Assembly (NCBI RefSeq): GCF_002115725.1
Contig: NZ_JFKD01000001.1
Location: 333,938 to 397,937, forward strand
Direction of reading: 5' to 3'
DNA: 64,000 bases
Source: Marivita cryptomonadis
Lineage (GTDB): Bacteria; Pseudomonadota; Alphaproteobacteria; Rhodobacterales; Rhodobacteraceae
Made by a program: the position numbers and the translations under genes
Notes under the pieces: generated by a model
Database searches by the model: none
Told to the model about the DNA's origin: nothing
The model's input: the letters and a program-made list of their open reading frames with translations, nothing else
Shown: positions 54,204 to 62,156 of the stretch, in pieces
Position numbering within the stretch: the stretch's first letter is position 1
Layout of the letters: every line of letters starts with the position of its first letter

Positions 54204-54521
54204 CTATGCAGCGGTGTTGGATGTGTTGGTTGCGAACCCTGTGCAGCATTCCTCCGAAAGGAACCCGATCAGGCCGTTCATCCTGTCAAAATCGACCGTG
54301 TTGATCACTTCTCGCCCTTGCCGTGTCTGCGTCACCAATCCGCCTTCGACGAGCATCTTGAGGTGATGCGCCTGCGTTGAGGCAGGTAGGCCAAGATGTT
54401 CTGCGATCTGGCTCACTGTGAGGCCGGAATGCCCCGCCTTAACCAGAACGCGGAATATCTGAAGTCGGGCTTCGTGGCCCAAGGCAGAAAGAGCGCGGGC
54501 GTGATGTTGAGTCTGATTCAT
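54204..54521 (-). CDS. ArsR/SmtB-family metalloregulator
   Basis: A 105-aa winged-helix repressor. TVSQIAEHLGLPASTQAHHL is the recognition helix region. Vicinal Cys92-Cys93 near the C-terminus (SEECCTGF) resemble the C-terminal thiol sites of some As(III)-sensing ArsR proteins. It is co-transcribed with the permease. A 28-bp inverted repeat 5 bp upstream of its ATG is the likely operator, which implies autoregulation. Confidence 0.9.
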   Translation of the reverse strand: MNQTQHHARALSALGHEARLQIFRVLVKAGHSGLTVSQIAEHLGLPASTQAHHLKMLVEGGLVTQTRQGREVINTVDFDRMNGLIGFLSEECCTGFATNTSNTAA

Positions 54522-54525
54522 GAAA

Positions 54526-54553
54526 CCATAAAACTAGAAATATAGTTGTATGG
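54526..54553. promoter_or_regulatory. 28-bp ArsR operator
   Basis: CCATAAAACTA (54526-54536) faces TAGTTGTATGG (54543-54553) across 6 bp; 10 of 11 positions pair. It is AT-rich and sits right before the arsR ATG, the usual place for an ArsR-family operator overlapping the promoter. Confidence 0.75.
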
Positions 54554-54578
54554 CAAGTGAAATTCATGCGGCACGAAA

Positions 54579-54606
54579 AAAGGCCAGACAGATTTGCCCG
54601 GCCTTT
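54579..54606 (-). terminator. Rho-independent terminator after ialB
   Basis: On the minus strand AAAGGCC (54606-54600) pairs with GGCCTTT (54585-54579), followed by TTTTT. It ends the ialB transcript 30 bp after its stop and separates it from the arsR promoter. Confidence 0.8.
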
Positions 54607-54635
54607 ACATCATTTGGGTCAGTCGCAACGTTCGT

Positions 54636-55169
54636 TTAACCGCTTGCACATCGCTTCTCGGCGTCTTCTACGGCTGCTGTGAAGCCCAAGAGCGAGAATG
54701 TGTCTTTGGTCGTGGTCCCACGCGCAGACCGCGCTGTGAGAACTGCATCAGCGCCGCGTTTCATTGCGGTGACGATCTTGGAATCGTCCTGCGGCGTTGC
54801 GGGCCATGCCCATTCACCCTCGGTGAACAGCTCGAACTCCGTACCGCTGATGTTGACGTTTACCGTCGACCCAGGTGCAAACGGGTAGCCACCCGTGAAA
54901 GCAACCTGACCCTGCACTTCGGCTCCGGGTCGGTAGAAGACCATCAGGAGGATCTCACCACGGGTCACGGCAACAACGCGGCCATCCTTGGTGTTCACGC
55001 TTTCTTTGTAGGTCGTGACCGCCCAGCATTCTCGTGGTTCTTGCCCTTCGAACACGCTCCAGTCGGTGATGGCGTTCACGCGGTTTGTACTCGTTTCCTG
55101 CGCCACGCCCGCACTTGCCGCCACCAGCGCGACTGCACCGATCACCGCTCCGCCAATCCATGAATTCAT
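54636..55169 (-). CDS. Invasion-associated-locus-B (IalB) family protein, secreted
   Basis: A 177-aa protein; ATG at 55169 opens a signal peptide (VIGAVALVAASAGVAQ, cleaved near residue 23). The IalB fold (PF06776) is seen in WAVTTYKE, GEILLMVFYRPGAEVQG, and the near-C-terminal FSLLGFTAAVEDAEKRC. Cys48 and Cys174 could form a disulfide. IalB proteins are common in alphaproteobacteria outside pathogens; their periplasmic role is unknown, so 'invasion' should not be taken literally. Confidence 0.83.
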   Translation of the reverse strand: MNSWIGGAVIGAVALVAASAGVAQETSTNRVNAITDWSVFEGQEPRECWAVTTYKESVNTKDGRVVAVTRGEILLMVFYRPGAEVQGQVAFTGGYPFAPGSTVNVNISGTEFELFTEGEWAWPATPQDDSKIVTAMKRGADAVLTARSARGTTTKDTFSLLGFTAAVEDAEKRCASG

Positions 55170-55342
55170 GCGTCCAGCCTCCAGACTGTCCTTAGCCTCA
55201 ACTCGTTTGTCTGCCACAGTATGGGGTTTGCCCCGCTTATGTCACTGCAACTTTGCCCTCGACGGCGTGAGAATAGCCTGATTTATGAGGATCTTTAAAG
55301 CCCAATTGGCAGTTTTTTGCCCACGCACGAAGGAGCGAACCC

Positions 55343-56341
55343 ATGGCACACCCCGTGTCGCTGGCCGAGGTCTGGCGCGGTCCATTTCTTGAAAGCCATC
55401 ACAGCGGCCATGCCGTGATCTGCGATGGGTCTGGACAGATCGTTTCGGCGTGGGGCGATCCCGATGCGGTCGTGCTGCCACGCAGTTCGTCGAAGATGAT
55501 CCAGGCGCTGCCCCTGCTGACGTCTGGTGCCGCCGACGCGCGGGGTTTGACGACCGAGCAATTGGCGTTGTCGTGCGCGTCGCATCAGGGCGCTGCGATT
55601 CATGTGGACCGGGTGAACCGTTGGCTGACTGATCTGGGGCTGAACGATGATGCGCTGTGTTGTGGCCCACAGGTGAGTCGCGACACCGATCTGAAGATCG
55701 AGATGATCCGCGCGCATGAGTCGCCGTGCCGCGTGCACAACAATTGTTCCGGCAAACATGCGGGCTTCCTGACGCTGACCCAGCATCTTGGCGCCGGGCC
55801 GAACTATGTCGATCCTGCACATCCGGTTCAGAAAGCCTGCCTTGAGGCGTTCGAGACGGTGACGGATCAAACCAGCCCCGGGTTTGGGATCGACGGTTGT
55901 TCCGCGCCGAACTTTGCCACCACGATGCATGGTATGGCGCGGGCAATGGCGTGGTTTGCGACTGCCGCACAACGGTCAGACACGATGAGCACCGCTGGGA
56001 CCCGTCTGGTAGAAGCGATGCATACGCATCCTGAACTGGTTGCGGGAGAGGGCCGTGCCTGCACGCGTTTGATGCGGGTTTCCAAGGAACCTGTCGCTCT
56101 CAAGACCGGGGCCGAAGGTTATTTTATCGCGATACTGCCGACGCGCGGATTGGGTGTGGCGGTCAAGGCAGCGGACGGCGCGACCCGGGCTGCGGAGTGT
56201 GCTATTGCCGCGATCCTTGTGAAGCTGGAGGTGCTGGATGCCGATCACCCCGAGGTCAAGGCGTTCCTGTCCCCGACCATTCACAATTGGGACGGGCTGG
56301 TGACCGGAGAGATCAGGCCAGCGCCGGCACTTCTGGTGTAA
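55343..56341 (+). CDS. L-asparaginase, Rhizobium-etli-AnsA type
   Basis: A 332-aa enzyme of the Asparaginase_II family (PF06089). ATG after AAGGAG. Conserved PRSSSKMIQALPLL (with the Ser-x-x-Lys dyad), LALSCASHQG, NNCSGKHAGFL and a GIDGCSAPNF segment match the R. etli class 3 asparaginases, which differ in fold from the E. coli enzymes. It hydrolyses asparagine to aspartate and ammonia in the cytoplasm. Its 3' end overlaps serB by 29 bp, tail to tail. Confidence 0.92.
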   Translation: MAHPVSLAEVWRGPFLESHHSGHAVICDGSGQIVSAWGDPDAVVLPRSSSKMIQALPLLTSGAADARGLTTEQLALSCASHQGAAIHVDRVNRWLTDLGLNDDALCCGPQVSRDTDLKIEMIRAHESPCRVHNNCSGKHAGFLTLTQHLGAGPNYVDPAHPVQKACLEAFETVTDQTSPGFGIDGCSAPNFATTMHGMARAMAWFATAAQRSDTMSTAGTRLVEAMHTHPELVAGEGRACTRLMRVSKEPVALKTGAEGYFIAILPTRGLGVAVKAADGATRAAECAIAAILVKLEVLDADHPEVKAFLSPTIHNWDGLVTGEIRPAPALLV

Positions 56342-57203
56342 CGAAATCGTCCTTGCTGTAGCCTTGCAAGAAGAGCAGGGCAGTCAGATCGCCATGGTTG
56401 ATGCGCAGCTTGGCCTGCGCCTGCACGCTGGGTTTGGCGTGCAGCGCCACGCCTGCGCCTGCCCGCTGCAACATGCCAAGGTCATTGGCCCCGTCGCCGA
56501 CGGCCAGAACATCGGCATCGGTGATGCCCAGACGCGCGGTGATCTCTTGCAGAGCGGTGACCTTGGCTTCACGCCCAAGGATCGGACGACCGACTTCGCC
56601 TGACAACGTGCCGCTTTCAACCAGCAGCGTGTTTGCGCGGTTTTCGTCAAAACCAAGCGTTGCGGCGACGCGCGCGGTGAAGGCTGTAAAGCCACCAGAG
56701 ACAAGAGCCGCATAAGCTCCGTGTGCTTTCATCGTTGCCAACAAAGCAGGCCCGCCGGGCATGAGGGTGATGCGCGTGGCCAGAACATCGCCGATCACGC
56801 TCTCTGGCAAACCTTTGAGTAGACGAACCCGTTCGATCAACGCGCCGTCGAAATCCAACTCGCCGTTCATCGCCCGGGCAGTGATCTCTTTGACCTGCGT
56901 ACCAACGCCTGCGACCTCGGCCAGTTCGTCAATGCATTCTTGCTGGATCATGGTGCTGTCCATATCGGCCAGCAGCATCTTCTTGCTCCGATTCGCGGTT
57001 TGCTGGATCGCTAGGTCGACGCCTTGATCCTGCAGCGCCGTCCAGCTTGTCTTGGCGGTGTCGGGCGCGATCTCAAGATCGAATTCCGCCGCCTCGTCCG
57101 GTGACAGCCAAACCAGATCACCTCCGCCCCAGGCATTGCGCAGCGCTTCGGGAAGAGCAGGATCAAGCTGTCCCGGACGGGCAATCAACGTGGCGGTGAA
57201 CAT
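56313..57203 (-). CDS. serB: Phosphoserine phosphatase
   Basis: A 296-aa HAD phosphatase; I start at the ATG at 57203 (MFTATLIARP). The frame is open much further into the serC leader. An N-terminal ACT-like region precedes the HAD core, with the nucleophile Asp80 and Asp82 (LLADMDSTMI), SGGFTAFT, and GDGANDLGML. It makes serine from phosphoserine, the last step of the route begun by SerA and SerC, encoded divergently 300 bp away. Confidence 0.94.
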   Translation of the reverse strand: MFTATLIARPGQLDPALPEALRNAWGGGDLVWLSPDEAAEFDLEIAPDTAKTSWTALQDQGVDLAIQQTANRSKKMLLADMDSTMIQQECIDELAEVAGVGTQVKEITARAMNGELDFDGALIERVRLLKGLPESVIGDVLATRITLMPGGPALLATMKAHGAYAALVSGGFTAFTARVAATLGFDENRANTLLVESGTLSGEVGRPILGREAKVTALQEITARLGITDADVLAVGDGANDLGMLQRAGAGVALHAKPSVQAQAKLRINHGDLTALLFLQGYSKDDFVTPEVPALA

Positions 57204-57430
57204 AAAAGCACTCCAAGCAAGGTTTGCCGCGATGTATCTACGGCCCGTCAAAAAGGCCAGATGGAACAACCGCACAACTACCCCCTTCTTGTTCCGAATA
57301 CGCTCTGCGTGCCGCGTCCGATGCCGCCGGACTTGTAAAACGGAACCAAGTTTCCGATCCGCAACGCGCGTTTCGTGCGGAACTTCAAATGCGTCACATT
57401 GGTCGCATTTTCCGACTTGCGCGGCGTGCG

Positions 57431-57500
57431 AGGCCCGCATAAACGCAGCAGCGGGACACCCCTCCCCAACGAGGGGCGCTTATCTGGAAGGATAGCATCA
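57431..57500 (+). ncRNA. Structured leader of serC (possible serC motif)
   Basis: Three adjacent hairpins can be drawn before the serC ATG: CCCGC/GCGGG (57434-57438 with 57451-57455), CCCCTC/GAGGGG with a CCCAAC loop (57459-57476), and GCUUAUC/GAUAGC (57478-57496), whose loop holds the GGAAG ribosome site. A serC leader RNA has been described upstream of serC-serA operons in alphaproteobacteria, and this has the right position and operon. I could not run a covariance search, so identity is provisional. Confidence 0.5.
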
Positions 57501-58655
57501 ATGGCTATTGCACAACCGGCAACGCGGCCGGCTAACCCGCGTTTTTCTTCTGGCCCCTGTGCCAAACCCCCGGTTTTCAAACTCGACAACCTCGCTGACG
57601 CGCCGCTGGGCCGGTCGCACCGCGCTGCTGTCGGTAAGGCCAAGCTGAAAGCCGCGATCGAAGAGACGCGGGACCTGCTTGGGGTGCCCGCCGACTACAA
57701 GATCGGCATCGTACCCGCATCCGACACCGGTGCGGTCGAAATGGCGATGTGGTCGCTGCTGGGTGCACGCAAGGCAACGATGGTTGCTTGGGAATCCTTT
57801 GGTGCTGGCTGGGTCACGGATGTGGTCAAGCAGCTTAAGATAGACGCCGAGGTGAAAACCGCCGAGTACGGTCAAATCGTCGATATGGCTTCGATCGATT
57901 ACGACACCGATGTCGTCTTCACATGGAACGGCACCACCTCGGGTGTGCGAATGCCCAACGGCGATTCCATTCCGGCGGACCGCGAAGGCCTGACGATCTG
58001 CGACGCCACATCGGCGGCGTTTGCGCAGGATTTGCCTTGGGACAAGTTGGATGTGACCACCTTCTCTTGGCAGAAGGTTCTGGGCGGCGAAGCGGCGCAT
58101 GGCATGCTGATCCTAAGCCCGCGCGCGGTCCAACGGCTTGAGTCTTACACACCCGCGTGGCCAATGCCGAAAATCTTCCGCATGACCAAAGGCGGCAAGC
58201 TTATCGAAGGCATCTTTGTCGGCGAAACCATCAACACACCGTCGATGCTGGCGGTTGAAGATTACCTGCAAGCGCTTGACTGGGCGCGGTCGGTCGGCGG
58301 TCTCAAGGGGCTGATGGCGCGGGCAGATGCCAATGCGAAGGCTGTTTGGGATTTCTGCGAGGCGAATGACTGGATTGCGAACCTTGCGGATGATCCCGCC
58401 ACGCGCTCCAATACCTCGGTCTGCTTGAAGTTCACCGATGACCGGATCACCGATGGTGCGGCTTTTGCCAAGGCCGTCGCCAAGCGGCTTGAAGCCGAAG
58501 GCGTGGCGCTGGACATCGGCGCGTATCGTGATGCGCCTGCTGGTCTGCGCATCTGGTGTGGTGGCACGGTCGAAACTGCGGACATCGAAGCGATGTTGCC
58601 GTGGCTTGATTGGGCCTTCCACACCGAGATCGAGGCGCTGGCGCAAGCAGCCTGA
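57501..58655 (+). CDS. serC: Phosphoserine aminotransferase
   Basis: A 384-aa class V PLP enzyme; ATG at 57501 after [23 protein letters not shown] opens the protein, [14 protein letters not shown] and the PLP-lysine segment [18 protein letters not shown] match the alphaproteobacterial (longer) SerC group. It converts 3-phosphohydroxypyruvate and glutamate to phosphoserine. It lies 98 bp upstream of serA. Confidence 0.96.
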   Translation: MAIAQPATRPANPRFSSGPCAKPPVFKLDNLADAPLGRSHRAAVGKAKLKAAIEETRDLLGVPADYKIGIVPASDTGAVEMAMWSLLGARKATMVAWESFGAGWVTDVVKQLKIDAEVKTAEYGQIVDMASIDYDTDVVFTWNGTTSGVRMPNGDSIPADREGLTICDATSAAFAQDLPWDKLDVTTFSWQKVLGGEAAHGMLILSPRAVQRLESYTPAWPMPKIFRMTKGGKLIEGIFVGETINTPSMLAVEDYLQALDWARSVGGLKGLMARADANAKAVWDFCEANDWIANLADDPATRSNTSVCLKFTDDRITDGAAFAKAVAKRLEAEGVALDIGAYRDAPAGLRIWCGGTVETADIEAMLPWLDWAFHTEIEALAQAA

Positions 58656-58663
58656 TATCACGC

Positions 58664-58683
58664 GGTGCGCGCCCGCGCGCACC
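58664..58683. repeat. GC palindrome in the serC-serA gap, copy 1
   Basis: GGTGCGCGC/GCGCGCACC, a perfect 9-bp stem with a 2-nt loop, followed by TTTCCCC-AT. It is a variant of the GTAG-headed copy 22 bp downstream but without GTAG. It lies 8 bp after the serC stop. Confidence 0.6.
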
Positions 58684-58700
58684 TTTCCCCATCATTCCCT

Positions 58701-58724
58701 GTAGGGTGCGTGATCCCACGCACC
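58701..58724. repeat. GTAG-headed REP-like palindrome in the serC-serA gap, copy 2
   Basis: GTAG (58701-58704) precedes GGTGCGTG-ATCC-CACGCACC (58705-58724), a perfect 8-bp stem, followed by TTTCCCCGATATT. GTAG plus a palindrome is the REP layout, also seen in the pheS-pheT gap. The following CCCCGATATT...AAAAGGA echoes the glcD-glcE spacer. Confidence 0.65.
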
Positions 58725-58753
58725 TTTCCCCGATATTCAAAAGGACCACCGAC

Positions 58754-60349
58754 ATGGCCCCTCGTGTACTCATCTCTGACAAACTCTCCGATGCTGCCGT
58801 TCAAATCTTCAAAGACCGTGGCATCGAGGTCGATTTCCAGCCCAATCTGGGTAAAGACAAAGACAAGCTGGCCGAAGTGATCGGTCAGTATGACGGGCTG
58901 GCGATCCGCTCGGCCACCAAGGTCACGCCGACGATCCTCGAGAATGCGACCAATCTCAAAGTGATCGGCCGCGCCGGGATTGGCACCGACAATGTGGACA
59001 AGGAGGCCGCGTCCAAAAAAGGCGTGATCGTCATGAACACGCCCTTCGGCAACATGATCACCACCGCCGAACATGCCATTGCGATGATGTTCGCCTGTGC
59101 GCGTCAGATCCCAGAGGCCTCTGCCTCGACCCATGCGGGCAAGTGGGAAAAGTCGAAATTCATGGGCGTCGAACTGACCGGCAAGACGCTGGGTGTGATC
59201 GGTGCGGGCAATATCGGTGGCATCGTCTGCGACCGTGCCCGTGGGCTCAAGATGAAGGTCGTCGCCTACGATCCGTTCCTCGGTGAAGACAAAGCCAAAC
59301 AGATGCAGGTGGAAAAGGTCGAACTGGAAGACCTGCTCAAGCGTGCCGATTTCATCACGCTGCACGTGCCGCTGACCGACCAGACCCGCAACATCCTGTC
59401 GGCAGAAAACCTTGCCAAGACCAAGAAGGGTGTGCGGATCATCAACTGCGCCCGTGGCGGTCTGGTAGACGAAGCCGCGTTGGCAGAGCTTTTGAAATCC
59501 GGCCATGTCGCAGGTGCGGCGTTTGACGTGTTCAGCGAAGAACCAGCGACAGAGAACCCGCTGTTCAATCTGCCCAACGTTGTCTGCACCCCGCACCTTG
59601 GTGCCGCCACAACCGAAGCGCAGGAAAACGTCGCTCTTCAGGTGGCCGAGCAGATGGCCAACTACCTGCTGACCGGCGCTGTGGAAAACGCGCTCAATAT
59701 GCCGTCGGTGACGGCTGAGGAAGCCAAGATCATGGGCCCATGGATCAAGCTTGCGGATCACCTTGGCAGCTTTATCGGCCAGATGACTGACGAGCCGATC
59801 AAGGCAATCAACATCCTCTATGATGGGTCGGTGTCCGAGATGAACCTCGAAGCGCTGAACTGTTCGGCGATTGCGGGCATCATGAAGCGGGTCAACCCGG
59901 ATGTGAACATGGTCAGCGCACCGCTCATCGCAAAAGAGCGTGGCATCAAGATCAGCACGACCAACCAGGCGAAATCCGGTGCGTTTGACGGCTATGTGAA
60001 GGTGACTGTGGTCACGTCCGAGCGGGAACGTTCGATTGCGGGCACCGTGTTCAGCGATGGCAAACCGCGCTTCATCCAGATCAAAGGCATCAATATCGAC
60101 GCCGAGATCGGCCAGCACATGATCTACACCACCAACGAAGATGTGCCGGGCATCATCGGGACGCTGGGCATGACCCTGGGCCAGAACAGCGTCAACATTG
60201 CGAACTTCACATTGGGTCGCTCGGTCGCCAAGGGCGAGGCGATTGCCTTGCTCTATGTCGACGAAGCGGTGCCCGCCAATGTGGTGGACAAGCTCAAGGC
60301 GACAGGATTGTTCCGGCAGGTTAAACCATTGCAGTTCGACGTCGCTTGA
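58754..60349 (+). CDS. serA: D-3-phosphoglycerate dehydrogenase
   Basis: A 531-aa enzyme of the long SerA type. ATG at 58754 after AAAGGACC. NAD-binding GVIGAGNIGG (about 146-155), catalytic Arg in NCARGG, Glu and the His in CTPHLGAAT are the D-2-hydroxyacid dehydrogenase residues. The C-terminal half has the allosteric substrate-binding (ASB) domain and a final ACT domain (about 455-531; DVPGIIGTLGMTLG). It oxidises 3-phosphoglycerate, the committed step of serine synthesis. Second gene of serC-serA. Confidence 0.97.
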   Translation: MAPRVLISDKLSDAAVQIFKDRGIEVDFQPNLGKDKDKLAEVIGQYDGLAIRSATKVTPTILENATNLKVIGRAGIGTDNVDKEAASKKGVIVMNTPFGNMITTAEHAIAMMFACARQIPEASASTHAGKWEKSKFMGVELTGKTLGVIGAGNIGGIVCDRARGLKMKVVAYDPFLGEDKAKQMQVEKVELEDLLKRADFITLHVPLTDQTRNILSAENLAKTKKGVRIINCARGGLVDEAALAELLKSGHVAGAAFDVFSEEPATENPLFNLPNVVCTPHLGAATTEAQENVALQVAEQMANYLLTGAVENALNMPSVTAEEAKIMGPWIKLADHLGSFIGQMTDEPIKAINILYDGSVSEMNLEALNCSAIAGIMKRVNPDVNMVSAPLIAKERGIKISTTNQAKSGAFDGYVKVTVVTSERERSIAGTVFSDGKPRFIQIKGINIDAEIGQHMIYTTNEDVPGIIGTLGMTLGQNSVNIANFTLGRSVAKGEAIALLYVDEAVPANVVDKLKATGLFRQVKPLQFDVA

Positions 60350-60418
60350 CGCGAACGCCATACTTACTGGGGGGCGGTTCTGATTGCGCCGCTCCCTACC
60401 ACATGCGACATACCGCGC

Positions 60419-61156
60419 ATGACACAAACCTTATACGCAATTGGCGATATTCATGGCCAACTCGGCATGTTGGAAACTGCCCTGGCGCAGATAGATGTCG
60501 ATGGTGGACGCAATGCGCGGGTTGTTTTTCTAGGTGATTATGTTGATCGGGGGCCGGACAGCAAAGGTGTGATCGACACGCTTGTGCGCGGATTAGCGGA
60601 CGGGCGCGATTGGGTGTGCCTCAAGGGTAATCATGACCGGTTCTTTGAATGGTATCTTGATCCCGAAGGCCCGCGCTTCGATCCGCATCTGTTGGTGGGC
60701 TATCACTGGTTTCATCAGGCGATTGGTGGCACGGAAACCATCGCCTCTTATGATGTTTACTTGCCTGACCGCATTCGCAAAACCGATCTTGCAGAGCTTT
60801 TGCACGCGGCTGTACCCGACACACACAAGGCGTTTCTGCGGGGGTTGAAAACGGCACATCACCAAGACGGGCGCTTCTTTGCACATGCGGGTATTCGCCC
60901 CGGCGTGCCTCTGGACCAGCAGGCCGAGAATGATCTTCTGTGGATTCGGCAAGAGTTTCACAGTGACAAACGTGATCACGGCGCTTTGGTCGTGCATGGT
61001 CACACACCAGTGGATGCACCGGAACGCTATGCCAATCGGATCAATTTGGACACCGGCGCCGGATATGGGCGCCCGCTAACCGTTGCCGGGTTCGAGGGAG
61101 AAGACGTCTTTATCCTGACCGCAAATGGGCGCAAGCATCTGCCTAGTCGTAGCTGA
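60419..61156 (+). CDS. Metallophosphoesterase, PP/ApaH-like
   Basis: A 245-aa calcineurin-type phosphatase. The five metal motifs occur in order: GDIHG (residues 9-13), GDYVDRGPDS, GNHDRF, FAHAGIRPG and HGHTPVD. This matches the small serine/threonine-phosphatase or diadenosine-tetraphosphatase-like group. The substrate (phosphoprotein, Ap4A or other) is not clear. Its 3' end overlaps cydB by 14 bp, convergent. Confidence 0.85.
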   Translation: MTQTLYAIGDIHGQLGMLETALAQIDVDGGRNARVVFLGDYVDRGPDSKGVIDTLVRGLADGRDWVCLKGNHDRFFEWYLDPEGPRFDPHLLVGYHWFHQAIGGTETIASYDVYLPDRIRKTDLAELLHAAVPDTHKAFLRGLKTAHHQDGRFFAHAGIRPGVPLDQQAENDLLWIRQEFHSDKRDHGALVVHGHTPVDAPERYANRINLDTGAGYGRPLTVAGFEGEDVFILTANGRKHLPSRS

Positions 61157-62153
61157 GCGCCGTCGCTTTTCCCCGGAACACCGTATAGGCCAGCGCAGTG
61201 TAGCCAAGGATCATTGGCAGAACGAACAGGGTTCCGATCAGGATGATGAACAGGCTTTCGGGTGCACTTGCGGCTTCGTAGATGGTCAGCTGGTCGGGGA
61301 CGATGAATGGGTAGAACGAATAGGCCATCCCGAAAAAGCCCAGTACAAACAGAACGATGGTAGCCGCGAACGGAAACCACGCAAAGCTGTCATCGCTGGT
61401 GGGCAGGCGGCGCAAAGCCAGCCACAAAAGGACGATCAATGCACCCGACATCAGGGGAAGCGGCAACAGCAAAAAGAACTCGGGCATGGAGAACCATTTG
61501 TCGAAGATACGTTCGCTCACGAACGGCGACGCCAGAGACACCGCGCCCATGCCCAGAACGACGCCCCAGATGCCGCCCTTGGACCACGCCACGGCTTTCA
61601 ACTGCAGCGCGCCTTCGGTTTTCAGGATCAGCCAGGTTGCACCGATAAAGCTGTAGGCGACGGTCAGGAAAACGGCGGTCACCGCCGAAAAGGCTAGAGT
61701 GAACGCGGTCACTTCAAGGCCCATGATATACATGCCCAGCATGTAGCCTTGGCTGAGTGAGGTCATCATCGAGCCGATATAGAATGCTCCATCCCACGCT
61801 TTTTTGTGATGGGCAGGCGCCTTTACCCTGAATTCGAACGATACACCCCTCAGGATCAACCCGACCAGCATCACCGCCACCGGCAGGTAAAGCGCTGTCA
61901 GGATGGTGCCGTGTGCCGTTGGAAAAGCGACCAGCAGGATACCGATAGCCAGAACCAGCCAAGTTTCATTGGCATCCCAGAACGGGCCGATGGAGGCAAC
62001 CATGCGGTCCTTTTCATCCTGCTCGGCGAAGGGGAACAAGACCCCAACGCCCAGATCGAACCCGTCCAGAACAACATAGATGAGAATGGACAGTCCTAGC
62101 AGAGCGGCAAAAGCCAAGGGCAGCCAAGTGGCGGGGTCTCCGAACAGATACAT
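61143..62153 (-). CDS. cydB: Cytochrome bd-type ubiquinol oxidase subunit II
   Basis: A 336-aa subunit with about eight helices: YVVLDGFDLGVGVLFPF near the N-terminus, DANETWLVLAIGILLVAFP and the later FVSERIFDKWFSMPEF. It pairs with the CydA/CioA subunit encoded 3 bp upstream to reduce oxygen to water with quinol. Length is shorter than E. coli CydB but right for the CIO group. Confidence 0.95.
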   Translation of the reverse strand: MYLFGDPATWLPLAFAALLGLSILIYVVLDGFDLGVGVLFPFAEQDEKDRMVASIGPFWDANETWLVLAIGILLVAFPTAHGTILTALYLPVAVMLVGLILRGVSFEFRVKAPAHHKKAWDGAFYIGSMMTSLSQGYMLGMYIMGLEVTAFTLAFSAVTAVFLTVAYSFIGATWLILKTEGALQLKAVAWSKGGIWGVVLGMGAVSLASPFVSERIFDKWFSMPEFFLLLPLPLMSGALIVLLWLALRRLPTSDDSFAWFPFAATIVLFVLGFFGMAYSFYPFIVPDQLTIYEAASAPESLFIILIGTLFVLPMILGYTALAYTVFRGKATALSYD

Positions 62154-62156
62154 GGG

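Noticed and set aside
54636..55217. A longer start for the IalB-family gene at 55217
   Set aside because: It would place 16 charged residues before the signal peptide; the ATG at 55169 gives a normal secretion signal.
58658..60427. A 589-codon minus-strand frame opposite serA
   Set aside because: Antisense shadow of serA caused by third-position GC bias; no ribosome site or recognisable domain.
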